From: Methyloprofundus sp. | GTDB taxonomy: Bacteria; Pseudomonadota; Gammaproteobacteria; Methylococcales; Methylomonadaceae | NCBI GenBank assembly: GCA_028599115.1 | Contig: JAQRMR010000055.1 | Coordinates: forward strand, 1-62,735 | Direction of reading: 5' to 3' | DNA length: 62,735 bases | Shown: piece after piece, positions 17,501-26,036 of the stretch | How the letters are laid out: each line of letters begins with the position of its first letter | How positions within the stretch are numbered: the first letter of the stretch is position 1 | Made by a program: the position numbers and the translations under genes | The notes under the pieces: generated by a model | The model's input: only the letters and a program-made list of their open reading frames with translations | Told to the model about the DNA's origin: nothing | The model's database searches: none

Positions 17501-17567
17501 AATTTATTTTATTGATGTAAAAGACATGGTGAGTCTTGTTAATAAAAAACGTTTAAGTAGTAAAGAT

Positions 17568-17920
17568 AGAGTTGGTCGTAAGCCGGGTTTTGTCGAGGAC
17601 AGTCATTCATCTAGGCCATAAGTCACCCTATGGCTCAAGCAATCTACCCAGAAGCCGCGCGAGCAGCGCGTCTGCTTCTCTATTTGATCTTGCTCCAGAT
17701 AGGGTTTACCATGCCGCTCCTGTTGCCAGTTACGCGGTGCGCTCTTACCGCACCATTTCACCCTTACCGAATACCCGAAGGTATTAGGCGGTTTATTTTC
17801 TGCTGCACTTTCCGTAGGCTCACGCCTCCCAGAAGTTATCTGGTATCTTGCTCTGTGGAGCCCGGACTTTCCTCTGTATTAATTGTAAACAAGTAATAAA
17901 GCGACTGCCTGACCAACTCT
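17568..17920 (-). ncRNA. rnpB: RNase P RNA (type A)
   Basis: On the minus strand the RNA starts at about 17920 (AGAGTTGGTCAGGCAGTCGC) and contains the universal GAGGAAAGTCCGGGCTCCA near the 5' side. It holds AGAGTAAGGTGC-type core segments and GGCTTACGACCAACTCT at the 3' end. The first ten bases (17911-17920) pair exactly with the last ten (17568-17577), forming P1. Length is about 353 nt, normal for type A. It is the catalytic RNA that trims tRNA 5' leaders with RnpA. Apparent ORFs inside it are spurious. It is downstream of rsmI on the same strand. Confidence 0.95.
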
Positions 17921-17926
17921 GGCCTT

Positions 17927-17955
17927 ATTATAGCTTATTTGTTAATTGGTGTTAT
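17927..17955 (-). promoter_or_regulatory. rnpB promoter
   Basis: On the minus strand there is a perfect TATAAT (-10) at 17927-17932, seven bases before the predicted RNA 5' end at 17920. A weaker -35 (ATAACA, 17950-17955) lies at 17-base spacing. The -35 overlaps the stop codon of rsmI, so the RNA has its own promoter at the very end of that gene. Confidence 0.75.
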
Positions 17956-18812
17956 GCCTGGTTGTGCTCTGACAGCTCTAAGGCTGTTTGGTAGAGTAAT
18001 TTCTTGCGCGCGCCAGTGATTTCAACAGCTAGGCTAACGGCTGTTTTCATGCTGCATTCTTTTAATAAGCATTTAAGGGTCTTTAGTTGCTGTTCATTTA
18101 AAGTATCAGGTTTTTTTTCTATGGGTTTTGGGCTCACCATGACGACAAATTCACCACGGCGCATATTGCTATCTTCATTAACCAGTAGAAGCATTTCTTC
18201 AATACTACTTTTAATGATTGTTTCGTGTAACTTGGTTATTTCTCGGGCAATAGAGACTTCATGCCCAGCTGGGAGGATGCAGGATAAATCTTCAATACAA
18301 GCTGCAATACGATGGCAAGACTCATAAAACACCCAGGTATGCGGGGTATTAAGTTGTTCTTTAAATAAAGTTTGTCGAGAGCTGGAGGTGCGAGGTAGAA
18401 AGCCTAAAAATGAAAAATTGCTGACAGCTAAGCCTGAGGCGGAGAGGGCGGCAATTAGGGCGCAGGCTCCTGGGATGGGGGATACTTTTATGCCAGCAGA
18501 ATGCGCTAAAGCAACAAGAGGCATGCCGGGGTCGCTGATTAAAGGTGTGCCTGCATCAGAAATAATAGCAATCGACGTGCCTTGCTTTATTTTCTCGATT
18601 AACCCCTCGGAGGCATGTTGTTCATTGTGTTGGTGTAATGAAGAACAATGAGTGGAAATTCCATAATGTTGTAATAAAGTGCGAGCATGGCGAGTATCTT
18701 CAGCGCAAATAAGGTCAACATCTTTGAGTGTTTCTATGGCGCGCAAGCTAAAATCGGCTAAGTTGCCGATAGGAGTTGCTATAACATAAAGGGAGCCTTG
18801 TGCTTGTGGCAT
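17952..18812 (-). CDS. rsmI: 16S rRNA (cytidine-1402-2'-O)-methyltransferase RsmI
   Basis: 286 residues. The N-terminal GSLYVIATPIGNLADFSLRA and LICAEDTRHARTLLQHYGI, then SDAGTPLISDPG and PGACALIAALSASGL, are the SAM-binding signatures of the tetrapyrrole-methylase-like RsmI family. The C-terminal helical domain is present. It 2'-O-methylates C1402 of 16S rRNA in the decoding centre. It is divergent from lpoA, as in E. coli (yraL-yraM), which supports the assignment. Confidence 0.94.
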   Translation of the reverse strand: MPQAQGSLYVIATPIGNLADFSLRAIETLKDVDLICAEDTRHARTLLQHYGISTHCSSLHQHNEQHASEGLIEKIKQGTSIAIISDAGTPLISDPGMPLVALAHSAGIKVSPIPGACALIAALSASGLAVSNFSFLGFLPRTSSSRQTLFKEQLNTPHTWVFYESCHRIAACIEDLSCILPAGHEVSIAREITKLHETIIKSSIEEMLLLVNEDSNMRRGEFVVMVSPKPIEKKPDTLNEQQLKTLKCLLKECSMKTAVSLAVEITGARKKLLYQTALELSEHNQA

Positions 18813-18928
18813 AATTAAATCCTAAGGTATTAGTGGGCGCTAAATAATAGTAGTATTATACGTTGCGTCGCTATATTAAGCGTGAAGTATTGGTAGTCGT
18901 TAAATTTTATTATTGGGGTGGGGTTAGC

Positions 18929-20818
18929 GTGTTATTTTCCAGAAGAAATATAGAGCGATGGGCTTTTTTATCTATTTTTTTTGTAGCAAGTTGTGTTTCA
19001 CAGCCTAATGTGAGTAATTCATATCAAACCTCGAAAATTAACCCGGAAGCAGAAAAACTGCTGGCTAATAAAAATTATGTGCAAGCATCTGAGTTATTTT
19101 TACGTTTAGCAAAGGACAATCCGCAGCAAGTAAATTTTTATAAATTGCAAGCGGCAGAAGCCCAGTTAAGTGCCGGACATGATGAAAAAGTGAGGGAGTT
19201 AATAAGTTCGGTTGATGTTAATCAGCTTACTGAGCAGCAGCGTAATCAATTATATTTATTATTTGCTCAGCTTTATTTAAATGAAGGCAATGCAGAGCAA
19301 GCACTTGAACGATTGCAGCTGGTTGTAACCAGCAGCTTAATAACTAGGCAGAAACGGATTTATTACGAATCAAAAGCCTTTGCGTATGTGTTAACAGGAC
19401 AGTTAGATGATAGTGTGCGTGAACGTATTTTATTAAGCCAAATTTTAACTAAGCAAAATGATAAGCTGGATAATCAAAAAGCCATCATGTCGGTATTGGC
19501 TTTAATGCCTATACGTGATTTAGAAGAAAATACACAGCGACAGCAAGGGAGTGTTTACCAAGGTTGGGCAGAACTAGCGCTGATAAGTAGAGTCAATTTA
19601 AAAGGAACGCCAAAATTTGGCCGGCAACTTAGTGAGTGGGAAGGGCGGTATTTATTTCATCCTGCGCATGCACTGATTGCATCAGAATATTTCTTGAATA
19701 TTCAGTTAGCCATAGCTAATGTGCGGAATATAGCAGTGTTTTTACCTGAGTCTGGCGTGTATGCTAAACATGCTAAAGCAATAAAAGAAGGCTTTATGGC
19801 GGCTTACTATCAACAAGAAGAAGCATTGCGACCTAATGTGCGCTTTTACGATACGGCTGAGTTAGCGGTTGATTTGTTATATGAACAGGCGGTAGCTGAA
19901 GGGGCGCAGTTAATTATTGGGCCGCTTAATAAAGCGACGTTAAAAGCGTTATTAAAAACGGAAACACTCAAAATACCTGTTTTAGGATTGAATTATGCAG
20001 AAGAGCTTAAGAATGTAAATTTATATCAATTTGCCTTAAGCCCCATTGATGAAGTAAAGCAAGTTGTTGAGCAAGCAAAATTAGCTGGCTACCAAAATGC
20101 ACTAGTCTTAGTGCCAGATAGTTTGCTGGGTGAGCGGATTGCTGGGTACTTCCAAACTGCGTGGGAGCTTGATGAGGAGCGAGTGCTATCGGTACAAAAA
20201 TTTACGTTAGGGACAACTGATTTTAGTCTACCGGTTAAAGTGATGCTGAATGTACAGGAAAGTGAATTCCGATATAGAAAATTACGTCAGGTAGTGGGTG
20301 CGGTGGAATATAATTCACGCCGTCGACAGGATGTTGATGTGATTTTCATGGTAGCAAACGCTCAAGAGGCTCGATTAATTAACCCGCAGTTCTATCATAA
20401 TAGGGCGGGGAGTGTTGCTGTTTATGGTTTATCTCGTGTCTATAGCGGCAAGCAAGACCCAAGAAATAATGTTGACCTTAATGGTGTGGGTTTTTGTACT
20501 ATTCCTTGGTTGTTTGATGATGCATACCAAGGTGACTTAAATAAGCAGGCATTAAGCTCGACATGGAAACAGTTTCCAGATAAATTTCTGAGTTTAATTG
20601 CTTTTGGAATAGATGCATATAATATTGTCCCGCATTTAAATCAGTTGAAAATCATGCGCTACGAAGGTACGACCGGTGAATTATCGTTAAATAATAGCAA
20701 CCGAATTACGCGCAAGTTGGTGTGTGCTAATTTTAAGCAAGGGCTTGCGGAATTATTAAGTAAAGAGGCAGAAATGGGCGGACAAGAGGTGGGTCTTGAG
20801 GTAATTAGTGAAAATTAA
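18929..20818 (+). CDS. lpoA: Penicillin-binding protein activator LpoA (outer-membrane lipoprotein)
   Basis: About 629 residues. The frame is open from a TTG at 18863, but the GTG at 18929 fits better. It is preceded by GGGG at 5-base spacing and gives a compact lipoprotein signal (SRRNIERWAFLSIFFVASC) with the lipidated cysteine at C22. The N-terminal half is TPR-like (about 35-230). The C-terminal half is a periplasmic-binding-protein fold (NIAVFLPESGVYAKHAKAIK, IIGPLNKATLKALL). LpoA reaches through the periplasm to activate PBP1A. It heads the conserved lpoA-yraN-diaA-dolP operon and overlaps yraN by 11 bases. Confidence 0.9.
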   Translation: MLFSRRNIERWAFLSIFFVASCVSQPNVSNSYQTSKINPEAEKLLANKNYVQASELFLRLAKDNPQQVNFYKLQAAEAQLSAGHDEKVRELISSVDVNQLTEQQRNQLYLLFAQLYLNEGNAEQALERLQLVVTSSLITRQKRIYYESKAFAYVLTGQLDDSVRERILLSQILTKQNDKLDNQKAIMSVLALMPIRDLEENTQRQQGSVYQGWAELALISRVNLKGTPKFGRQLSEWEGRYLFHPAHALIASEYFLNIQLAIANVRNIAVFLPESGVYAKHAKAIKEGFMAAYYQQEEALRPNVRFYDTAELAVDLLYEQAVAEGAQLIIGPLNKATLKALLKTETLKIPVLGLNYAEELKNVNLYQFALSPIDEVKQVVEQAKLAGYQNALVLVPDSLLGERIAGYFQTAWELDEERVLSVQKFTLGTTDFSLPVKVMLNVQESEFRYRKLRQVVGAVEYNSRRRQDVDVIFMVANAQEARLINPQFYHNRAGSVAVYGLSRVYSGKQDPRNNVDLNGVGFCTIPWLFDDAYQGDLNKQALSSTWKQFPDKFLSLIAFGIDAYNIVPHLNQLKIMRYEGTTGELSLNNSNRITRKLVCANFKQGLAELLSKEAEMGGQEVGLEVISEN

Positions 20819-21158
20819 GCTAACATCCTCTGAAAAAGGCGCGTATTACGAAGAAGTAGCCCTTCAGTACTTAGTAGAGCAAGGGATGGCGTTGAAAGAA
20901 CGAAATTACTTATGTAAATTAGGTGAGTTAGACCTAATTATGTTCGATAAAACGTTTTTAGTTGTGGTGGAAGTTAGGTATAGAAAAAATAGCCTTTATG
21001 GTGGAGCGCTAGAAAGTATTACTACGGCTAAGCAAAAAAAGATTATCGCAGCAACGCAGTATTATTGTCAGCAATCAAAAATCAAATTACCTATACGCTT
21101 TGACGTGGTAGGGATAACGGGAAATAATTCACCTGAATGGGTGAGGAATGCTTTTTAA
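20808..21158 (+). CDS. yraN: YraN family protein (UPF0102), endonuclease-like fold
   Basis: 116 residues, the usual size. KGAYYEEVALQYL, CKLGELDLIMFD and LVVVEVRYRKN resemble the D...ExK core of the restriction-endonuclease-like fold (E in GELD, E in VEVR, followed by K). The GTG start lies inside the 3' end of lpoA. The cellular role is not firmly established; Holliday-junction or DNA-uptake roles have been suggested for relatives. It is placed between lpoA and diaA exactly as in E. coli. Confidence 0.9.
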   Translation: MKIKLTSSEKGAYYEEVALQYLVEQGMALKERNYLCKLGELDLIMFDKTFLVVVEVRYRKNSLYGGALESITTAKQKKIIAATQYYCQQSKIKLPIRFDVVGITGNNSPEWVRNAF

Positions 21159-21161
21159 ATT

Positions 21162-21758
21162 ATGAATTTGCAAGAAAATATAAAACATCACATTATTGAG
21201 AATATCCAAACCCAGCAAATAGTGATGGCTGAAAAAGGTGAATACATAGAATTTGCTGCACAAAAAATTGTTGATGCTTTATTAGCGGATAGAAAAATAC
21301 TTTGCTGTGGAAACGCGGGTTCAGTTTCAAATGTGCAGTATTTTGTCTCACTAATGGTCAATCGTTTTGCAAGAGAGCGACCTTCGTTACCTGCAATTTC
21401 CTTGGTCAATGACGTGCAAATGATCAGCACGACTGCAAGCATGCAAAACTATGATGAAATTTACGCAAAGCAGCTACGTGCCTTAGGGCAAGAGAGTGAT
21501 ATATTATTGATATATTATGCGGATGGCGATACGACAAGTTTATTGAAGTTGATCAATGCGGCGCATGATAAAAATATGCCTGTTATCTTATTTTCTGGTG
21601 AAAATGATGACTCCTTAGAGGTTGCTCTACATGATAATGACCTTTGTGTTAGTGTGCCTAGTCAGGTGGTGCATAGAGTGAATGAAACGCAGCTGTTAAT
21701 CACTCACTGTGTTTGTGATTCGGTGGATAGTCAATTGTTTGGTCATTTACAAGCATGA
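21162..21758 (+). CDS. diaA: DiaA-like SIS-domain protein (DnaA-associated)
   Basis: 198 residues, one SIS domain. The alignment to E. coli DiaA is clear by eye (VNRFARERPSLPAISL, YAKQLRALGQESDILL). The sugar-phosphate loop, GNGGSA in the isomerase GmhA and GNGTSA in DiaA, is here GNAGSV, so isomerase activity is unlikely. DiaA binds DnaA and promotes initiation at oriC. Its place between yraN and dolP supports DiaA rather than GmhA. It overlaps dolP by four bases (ATGA). Confidence 0.88.
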   Translation: MNLQENIKHHIIENIQTQQIVMAEKGEYIEFAAQKIVDALLADRKILCCGNAGSVSNVQYFVSLMVNRFARERPSLPAISLVNDVQMISTTASMQNYDEIYAKQLRALGQESDILLIYYADGDTTSLLKLINAAHDKNMPVILFSGENDDSLEVALHDNDLCVSVPSQVVHRVNETQLLITHCVCDSVDSQLFGHLQA

Positions 21759-22333
21759 AAAAAAGTGTACTGATTATTGTTTTATTTCTAGTGACTGCCT
21801 GTACACAGTGGGTGGCGAACATCAATGGCTTAGAGTTTTTACATGATAGAAGAACGCGTGAAGATATTCTAAAAGATGAGCTTATTGAACAGGAAGCCTA
21901 TAGAAAAGTAGCTGCCTTAAGTGGGTCAATGCAGAAAGTGCGTGTTAAACTGAGAGCATATAATGCTCAGCTCTTAGTAACAGGGGAGGCTGAATCAGCA
22001 AAAGCACGTGATAAAATTATTGCCAATATTAGAATTATAAAAAATATACGCATTATTTATAATGAAATGCTCGTTAAGCCGTTAGCAAGTAAAGAGCTAA
22101 TGAATGAGGATGCTGTTATAAGTAAGCAAGTAAAGCATGCATTGCTAAATGTTAACGAGCATGCTGACTTTGATGAAACACGAGTCAAGGTGGTGGTATC
22201 GTCAAAAAATGTGTATTTAATGGGTTTATTGTACGAAAATGAAGCTAGGTCGGTTGCGGTTAAAATACAAAAAATAGAGGGTATTCGTAATATTATTACT
22301 TTATTTGAATATATAGAGCAGGAAAGTCCATAA
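21755..22333 (+). CDS. dolP: BON-domain outer-membrane lipoprotein DolP (YraP)
   Basis: 192 residues. The lipoprotein signal MKKSVLIIVLFLVTAC places the lipidated cysteine at C16. Two BON domains follow (about 45-115 and 120-190; second one VKVVVSSKNVYLMGLLYENEA). DolP maintains outer-membrane integrity and affects BamA. It is the last gene of the lpoA-yraN-diaA-dolP operon and is translationally coupled to diaA. The 285 bases after it contain the hps promoter and a small palindrome (22394-22415). Confidence 0.9.
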   Translation: MKKSVLIIVLFLVTACTQWVANINGLEFLHDRRTREDILKDELIEQEAYRKVAALSGSMQKVRVKLRAYNAQLLVTGEAESAKARDKIIANIRIIKNIRIIYNEMLVKPLASKELMNEDAVISKQVKHALLNVNEHADFDETRVKVVVSSKNVYLMGLLYENEARSVAVKIQKIEGIRNIITLFEYIEQESP

Positions 22334-22530
22334 AAATAGAAGAGCGATAATGACTCTATAGGGAAGTAGGTGATTTAAATAATGAAAATGATGAATATTG
22401 TGCAATTGCAATATTATTGTTCTTAAAAAACAAAAGAATAGAAAGTTTTTATCAGCTAAAGCCTAGGATGGTTTGCTGTTGAAAAGAGGGTGAATAGATG
22501 AGTGAGTAATGCTTTAAATGCCAATAGAGA

Positions 22531-22558
22531 TTGACATTGACCAGCATTCTGATTTAAA
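22531..22558 (+). promoter_or_regulatory. Candidate promoter of the hps-hpi operon
   Basis: TTGACA (22531-22536, perfect -35) is followed after 16 bases by TTTAAA (22553-22558, 4/6 match to -10). The predicted start lies near 22565, leaving a leader of about 55 bases. A GGAG ribosome binding site sits just upstream of the hps ATG. A strong -35 suits a highly expressed central-carbon gene. Confidence 0.5.
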
Positions 22559-22618
22559 GTTCTGTTCGCATAAAAATAAAAGTATGTCACAAAATTATAA
22601 CTAAATTGGAGTATTAAC

Positions 22619-23260
22619 ATGGCAACACCATTAATTCAAATGGCATTAGATTCATTAGATTTCGACGCAACAGTAGCACTTGCTGAGCAAGTTGCAGATT
22701 CAGTTGATATCTTTGAAATCGGTACACCATGTATCAAGCACAATGGCATTAACTTAGTAAAAGAATTAAGAGCTAGATTTCCAGAGAAATTACTTTTAGT
22801 TGACCTTAAAACAATGGATGCTGGTGGATACGAAGCAGCACCTTTCTATGAAGCTGGTGCAGATATCTGTACAGTTCTAGGTGTTTCAGGTTTAGCAACA
22901 TGTCAAGGTGTTATCGGTGCAGCTAATGCAAACGGTGCAGAAGCTCAAATTGATTTAATCAACGTTGGCGACAAAGCAGCAGTATCAAGAGAATGTGTTG
23001 CAGCTGGCGCTCAAATCGTTGGTGTTCACACAGGTCTAGATGCACAAGCAGCTGGCGACACACCTTTCAATGACTTAGCATTAATTGCTGACCTTGGATT
23101 AGATGTACGTGTTTCTGTTGCTGGTGGTATTAACCAAAATACAGTTCAAGACGTAGTTCGTGCTGGCGCAGACATCATTGTTGTTGGTGCAGCTATCTAC
23201 GGTGCAGCATCTCCAGCAGAAGCTGCTCGTGAAATTCGTGAATTAGTAGACGCTGCATAA
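22619..23260 (+). CDS. hps: 3-hexulose-6-phosphate synthase (RuMP pathway)
   Basis: 213 residues, OMP-decarboxylase-like TIM barrel with the DLKTMD motif (D62, K64, D67) that holds the catalytic and metal residues. The enzyme condenses formaldehyde with ribulose 5-phosphate to D-arabino-3-hexulose 6-phosphate and needs Mg. Codons are unusually uniform and optimal-looking compared with neighbours (GGT, GCA, AAC, ATC), as expected for a very abundant protein. hpi follows after 14 bases. This is the diagnostic gene for RuMP formaldehyde fixation. Confidence 0.96.
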   Translation: MATPLIQMALDSLDFDATVALAEQVADSVDIFEIGTPCIKHNGINLVKELRARFPEKLLLVDLKTMDAGGYEAAPFYEAGADICTVLGVSGLATCQGVIGAANANGAEAQIDLINVGDKAAVSRECVAAGAQIVGVHTGLDAQAAGDTPFNDLALIADLGLDVRVSVAGGINQNTVQDVVRAGADIIVVGAAIYGAASPAEAAREIRELVDAA

Positions 23261-23274
23261 GGCGGAGATAGACT

Positions 23275-23820
23275 ATGTGGCAACAAGAAAATCAGCAATT
23301 AGTCGTTAATAAGATTTCAGAAATTCTTGATGCGACTGATCTTGCTTATGCAGAGCAAATGACTGCAATGTTCGATGATGCAAAAAGAATTTTTATCTCT
23401 GGAGCAGGTCGTTCAAAACTAGTCGGTAACTTTCTAGGCATGCGTTTAATGCATAGTGGTTATGATGTTAGCATGGTAGGTGAAATTGTTACTCCAAGTA
23501 TCAAAAATGGTGATTTATTAATCATCATTTCAGGATCTGGAGAAACAGAACAATTAGTAGCATTCACAAATAAAGCTAAAAGCGTGGGTGCTAAAATTGT
23601 TCTAATTTGTTCAAAAGAAAAATCAACCATTGGTGATTTAGCTGATGGTGTTTTTCAAGTTGGTAAACAAGACCTGTATCAAACAGTGAAAGGTATGCCA
23701 ATGGGAACAGTTTTTGAACTATCTACCTTATGTTTCCTAGAAGCTGTTGTTGCTCATTTGATTTGGGAAAAAGGTATCCCAGAAGAGAAAATGAGAGAAA
23801 GACACGCTAATATGGAATAG
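23275..23820 (+). CDS. hpi: 6-phospho-3-hexuloisomerase (RuMP pathway)
   Basis: 181 residues, one SIS domain: FISGAGRSKLVGNFLGMRLMH and IIISGSGETEQLV form the sugar-phosphate loops, and the C-terminal GIPEEKMRERHANME is typical of the family. It converts 3-hexulose 6-phosphate to fructose 6-phosphate. It is in an operon with hps, with GGAG before the ATG. A strong terminator follows immediately. Confidence 0.95.
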   Translation: MWQQENQQLVVNKISEILDATDLAYAEQMTAMFDDAKRIFISGAGRSKLVGNFLGMRLMHSGYDVSMVGEIVTPSIKNGDLLIIISGSGETEQLVAFTNKAKSVGAKIVLICSKEKSTIGDLADGVFQVGKQDLYQTVKGMPMGTVFELSTLCFLEAVVAHLIWEKGIPEEKMRERHANME

Positions 23821-23825
23821 CATTG

Positions 23826-23854
23826 AAAAACGAGCAGCTCTGCTGCTCGTTTTT
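23826..23854 (+). terminator. Intrinsic terminator after hps-hpi
   Basis: Stem AAAAACGAGCAGC (23826-23838) and its reverse complement (23842-23854) around a 3-base loop, continuing into a run of Ts to 23858. It separates hps-hpi from tkt, which therefore needs its own promoter or read-through. Confidence 0.9.
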
Positions 23855-23880
23855 TTTTCTGCTAACCAAAAAATTCAAAG

Positions 23881-23907
23881 AAAGGTATGAAGAAAATTCA
23901 TGCCTTT
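23881..23907 (+). promoter_or_regulatory. Hairpin in the transketolase leader
   Basis: AAAGGTATGAA (23881-23891), a 5-base loop, TTCATGCCTTT (23897-23907). An 11-bp stem with one G-T pair, about 35 bases before the tkt start. It could stabilise or regulate the tkt message. No ligand-binding architecture is recognised. Confidence 0.35.
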
Positions 23908-23942
23908 TATACGTTTACTAATTTATAAATCAGGAGAAGAAT

Positions 23943-25928
23943 ATGTCTTCGCGTAGAGAACTTGCGAACGCCATACGAGCTTTAAGCATGGATGCCGTAC
24001 AAAAAGCTAAATCAGGACACCCAGGCGCACCAATGGGGATGGCTGATATAGCAGAAGTATTATGGAATGATCATCTAAAACATAACCCAACAAACCCAGA
24101 GTGGGCAGATCGTGATAGATTTGTCTTATCAAATGGTCACGGGTCTATGTTAATTTACTCATTATTACATTTGTCAGGTTATGACCTGCCTATGGATGAG
24201 CTAAAAACATTCCGTCAACTACATTCTAAATGTGCGGGACATCCAGAATATAGCTATGCTCCTGGTATTGAAACAACAACGGGTCCTTTAGGACAAGGGA
24301 TTACGAACGGTGTTGGTTTTGCAATGGCTGAAAAGTTACTAGCAGACCAGTTTAACCGCCCTGGACATGATATCGTTGACCATAATACTTACGTATTCTT
24401 GGGTGATGGTTGTTTAATGGAAGGTATTTCTCATGAAGCATGCTCTTTAGCAGGTACATGGGGTTTAGGTAATTTAATTGCATTCTGGGATGACAATAAT
24501 ATCTCTATTGATGGTCACATTGATGGATGGTATACAGATGACACCGTAAGACGTTTTGAGTCATACGGCTGGCATGTTATTTCAGTTGATGGTCATGATT
24601 CAGATGCAATCAATGCTGCAATTGTTTTAGCTAAAGCAGTAAAAGACAAGCCTTCAATGATTTGTTGTAAAACAATTATTGGCTTTGGTTCTCCAAATAA
24701 AAGCGGTAGCCATGACTGTCATGGTGCGGCATTAGGTGATGAAGAAGTTGCATTAACACGTGAGCAACTTGGTTGGACCTCTGCTCCTTTTGAAATTCCA
24801 GCTGATGTTTATGCAGGATGGGACGCTAAAGCGTCAGGTGCAGATAAAGAATCAGCTTGGGACAAGAAATTTGCTGCTTATGCAAAAGAATTTCCTGAGT
24901 TAGCTGCTGAATTCAAACGTCGTATGGCGAAGGAATTACCTGCAAACTGGAAAGAAGCAACTGATGCAATCATCGCTGATACAAACGAAAAAGCTGAGTC
25001 TTTAGCTTCTCGTCAAGCATCACAAAAAACAATTGCAGCGTTAGCACCTGTACTACCTGAGTTCTTAGGTGGATCAGCTGATTTAACAGGGTCTAACTTA
25101 ACAAGCTGTGCAGATTTCAAACATGTAAGCGGTAAAGAGAACGGTAACTATATCTCTTACGGAGTACGTGAATTTGGTATGTATGCAATCATGAACGGTA
25201 TGGCTCTACACGGTGGTTTAATGCCATTCGGCGGAACATTCCACATGTTCTCTGATTATGCGAAAAGTGCATTCCGTATGGCTGCATTGATGAAAATTCG
25301 TACTGTTGCTGTCTTAACACATGACTCTATCGGTCAAGGTGAAGATGGACCAACGCATCAGCCGATTGAAAATACGTCAGCAATGCGTTTCATTCCTAAT
25401 ATGGATGTATGGCGTCCTGCTGATTCAGTAGAGGTTGCTGTTGCTTGGACTGCTGCTGTTGAGCGTTTAGATGGACCATCTAGCTTAATATTAAGTCGTC
25501 AAGGTATTCCAGGGCGTAAACATGATGCTGCTGATTTTGATGCAATGCGCAAAGGTGCTTATGTACTTGTAGAAGCTAAAGGAACTGCTGATATTGTTCT
25601 AATTGCAACAGGTTCTGAAGTTGACCTAGCTGTGAAAGCACAAGAAGCGCTTGCTGCTGATGGTGTTAATGCCCGTGTTGTTTCTATGCCGTCAACGAAT
25701 GTTTTTGATCGTCAAGATCAAGCTTACAAAGACAGTATATTAATTCCTGGCGTTAAACGTGTTGCAGTTGAAGCGGGTGTTACTGATTTCTGGCGCAAGT
25801 ATGTTGGGCTAGAAGGTGCAGTAGTTGGTATTGATACATTTGGTGAATCTGCACCAGGTGGAGTACTAATGGAGCACTTTGGTTTTACAGTCGCTAACGT
25901 TGTTAAAACTGTTAAAGAAGTACTGTAA
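23943..25928 (+). CDS. tkt: Transketolase
   Basis: 661 residues, full length. The thiamine-diphosphate site begins G154-D155-G156 ([14 protein letters not shown]) and ends in [22 protein letters not shown] at the N-terminus and [15 protein letters not shown] in the pyrimidine-binding domain are family hallmarks. In the RuMP cycle it interconverts fructose 6-phosphate, glyceraldehyde 3-phosphate and pentose phosphates to regenerate the ribulose 5-phosphate formaldehyde acceptor. It has an AGGAGAAG ribosome binding site. Two motif-repeat protein genes follow within 110 bases, preceded by an imperfect hairpin at 25974-26008. Confidence 0.96.
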   Translation: MSSRRELANAIRALSMDAVQKAKSGHPGAPMGMADIAEVLWNDHLKHNPTNPEWADRDRFVLSNGHGSMLIYSLLHLSGYDLPMDELKTFRQLHSKCAGHPEYSYAPGIETTTGPLGQGITNGVGFAMAEKLLADQFNRPGHDIVDHNTYVFLGDGCLMEGISHEACSLAGTWGLGNLIAFWDDNNISIDGHIDGWYTDDTVRRFESYGWHVISVDGHDSDAINAAIVLAKAVKDKPSMICCKTIIGFGSPNKSGSHDCHGAALGDEEVALTREQLGWTSAPFEIPADVYAGWDAKASGADKESAWDKKFAAYAKEFPELAAEFKRRMAKELPANWKEATDAIIADTNEKAESLASRQASQKTIAALAPVLPEFLGGSADLTGSNLTSCADFKHVSGKENGNYISYGVREFGMYAIMNGMALHGGLMPFGGTFHMFSDYAKSAFRMAALMKIRTVAVLTHDSIGQGEDGPTHQPIENTSAMRFIPNMDVWRPADSVEVAVAWTAAVERLDGPSSLILSRQGIPGRKHDAADFDAMRKGAYVLVEAKGTADIVLIATGSEVDLAVKAQEALAADGVNARVVSMPSTNVFDRQDQAYKDSILIPGVKRVAVEAGVTDFWRKYVGLEGAVVGIDTFGESAPGGVLMEHFGFTVANVVKTVKEVL

Positions 25929-26036
25929 TTTTAAAGTAAGCTAAGACTAGATGCGTTAAAGTATCTAACTGCAGAAAACTGCTGATAGAAAAAGCATCAG
26001 TGGTTTTCCGTTTCTTACGATAAATAGGTGAATTGC

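Noticed and set aside
17572-17896. Two overlapping ORFs of 71 and 88 codons on the plus strand
   Set aside because: They lie wholly inside the antisense of the RNase P RNA gene, whose conserved core and P1 pairing are clear.
21162-21758. diaA as phosphoheptose isomerase gmhA
   Set aside because: The active-site loop is altered and the operon context is that of DiaA.
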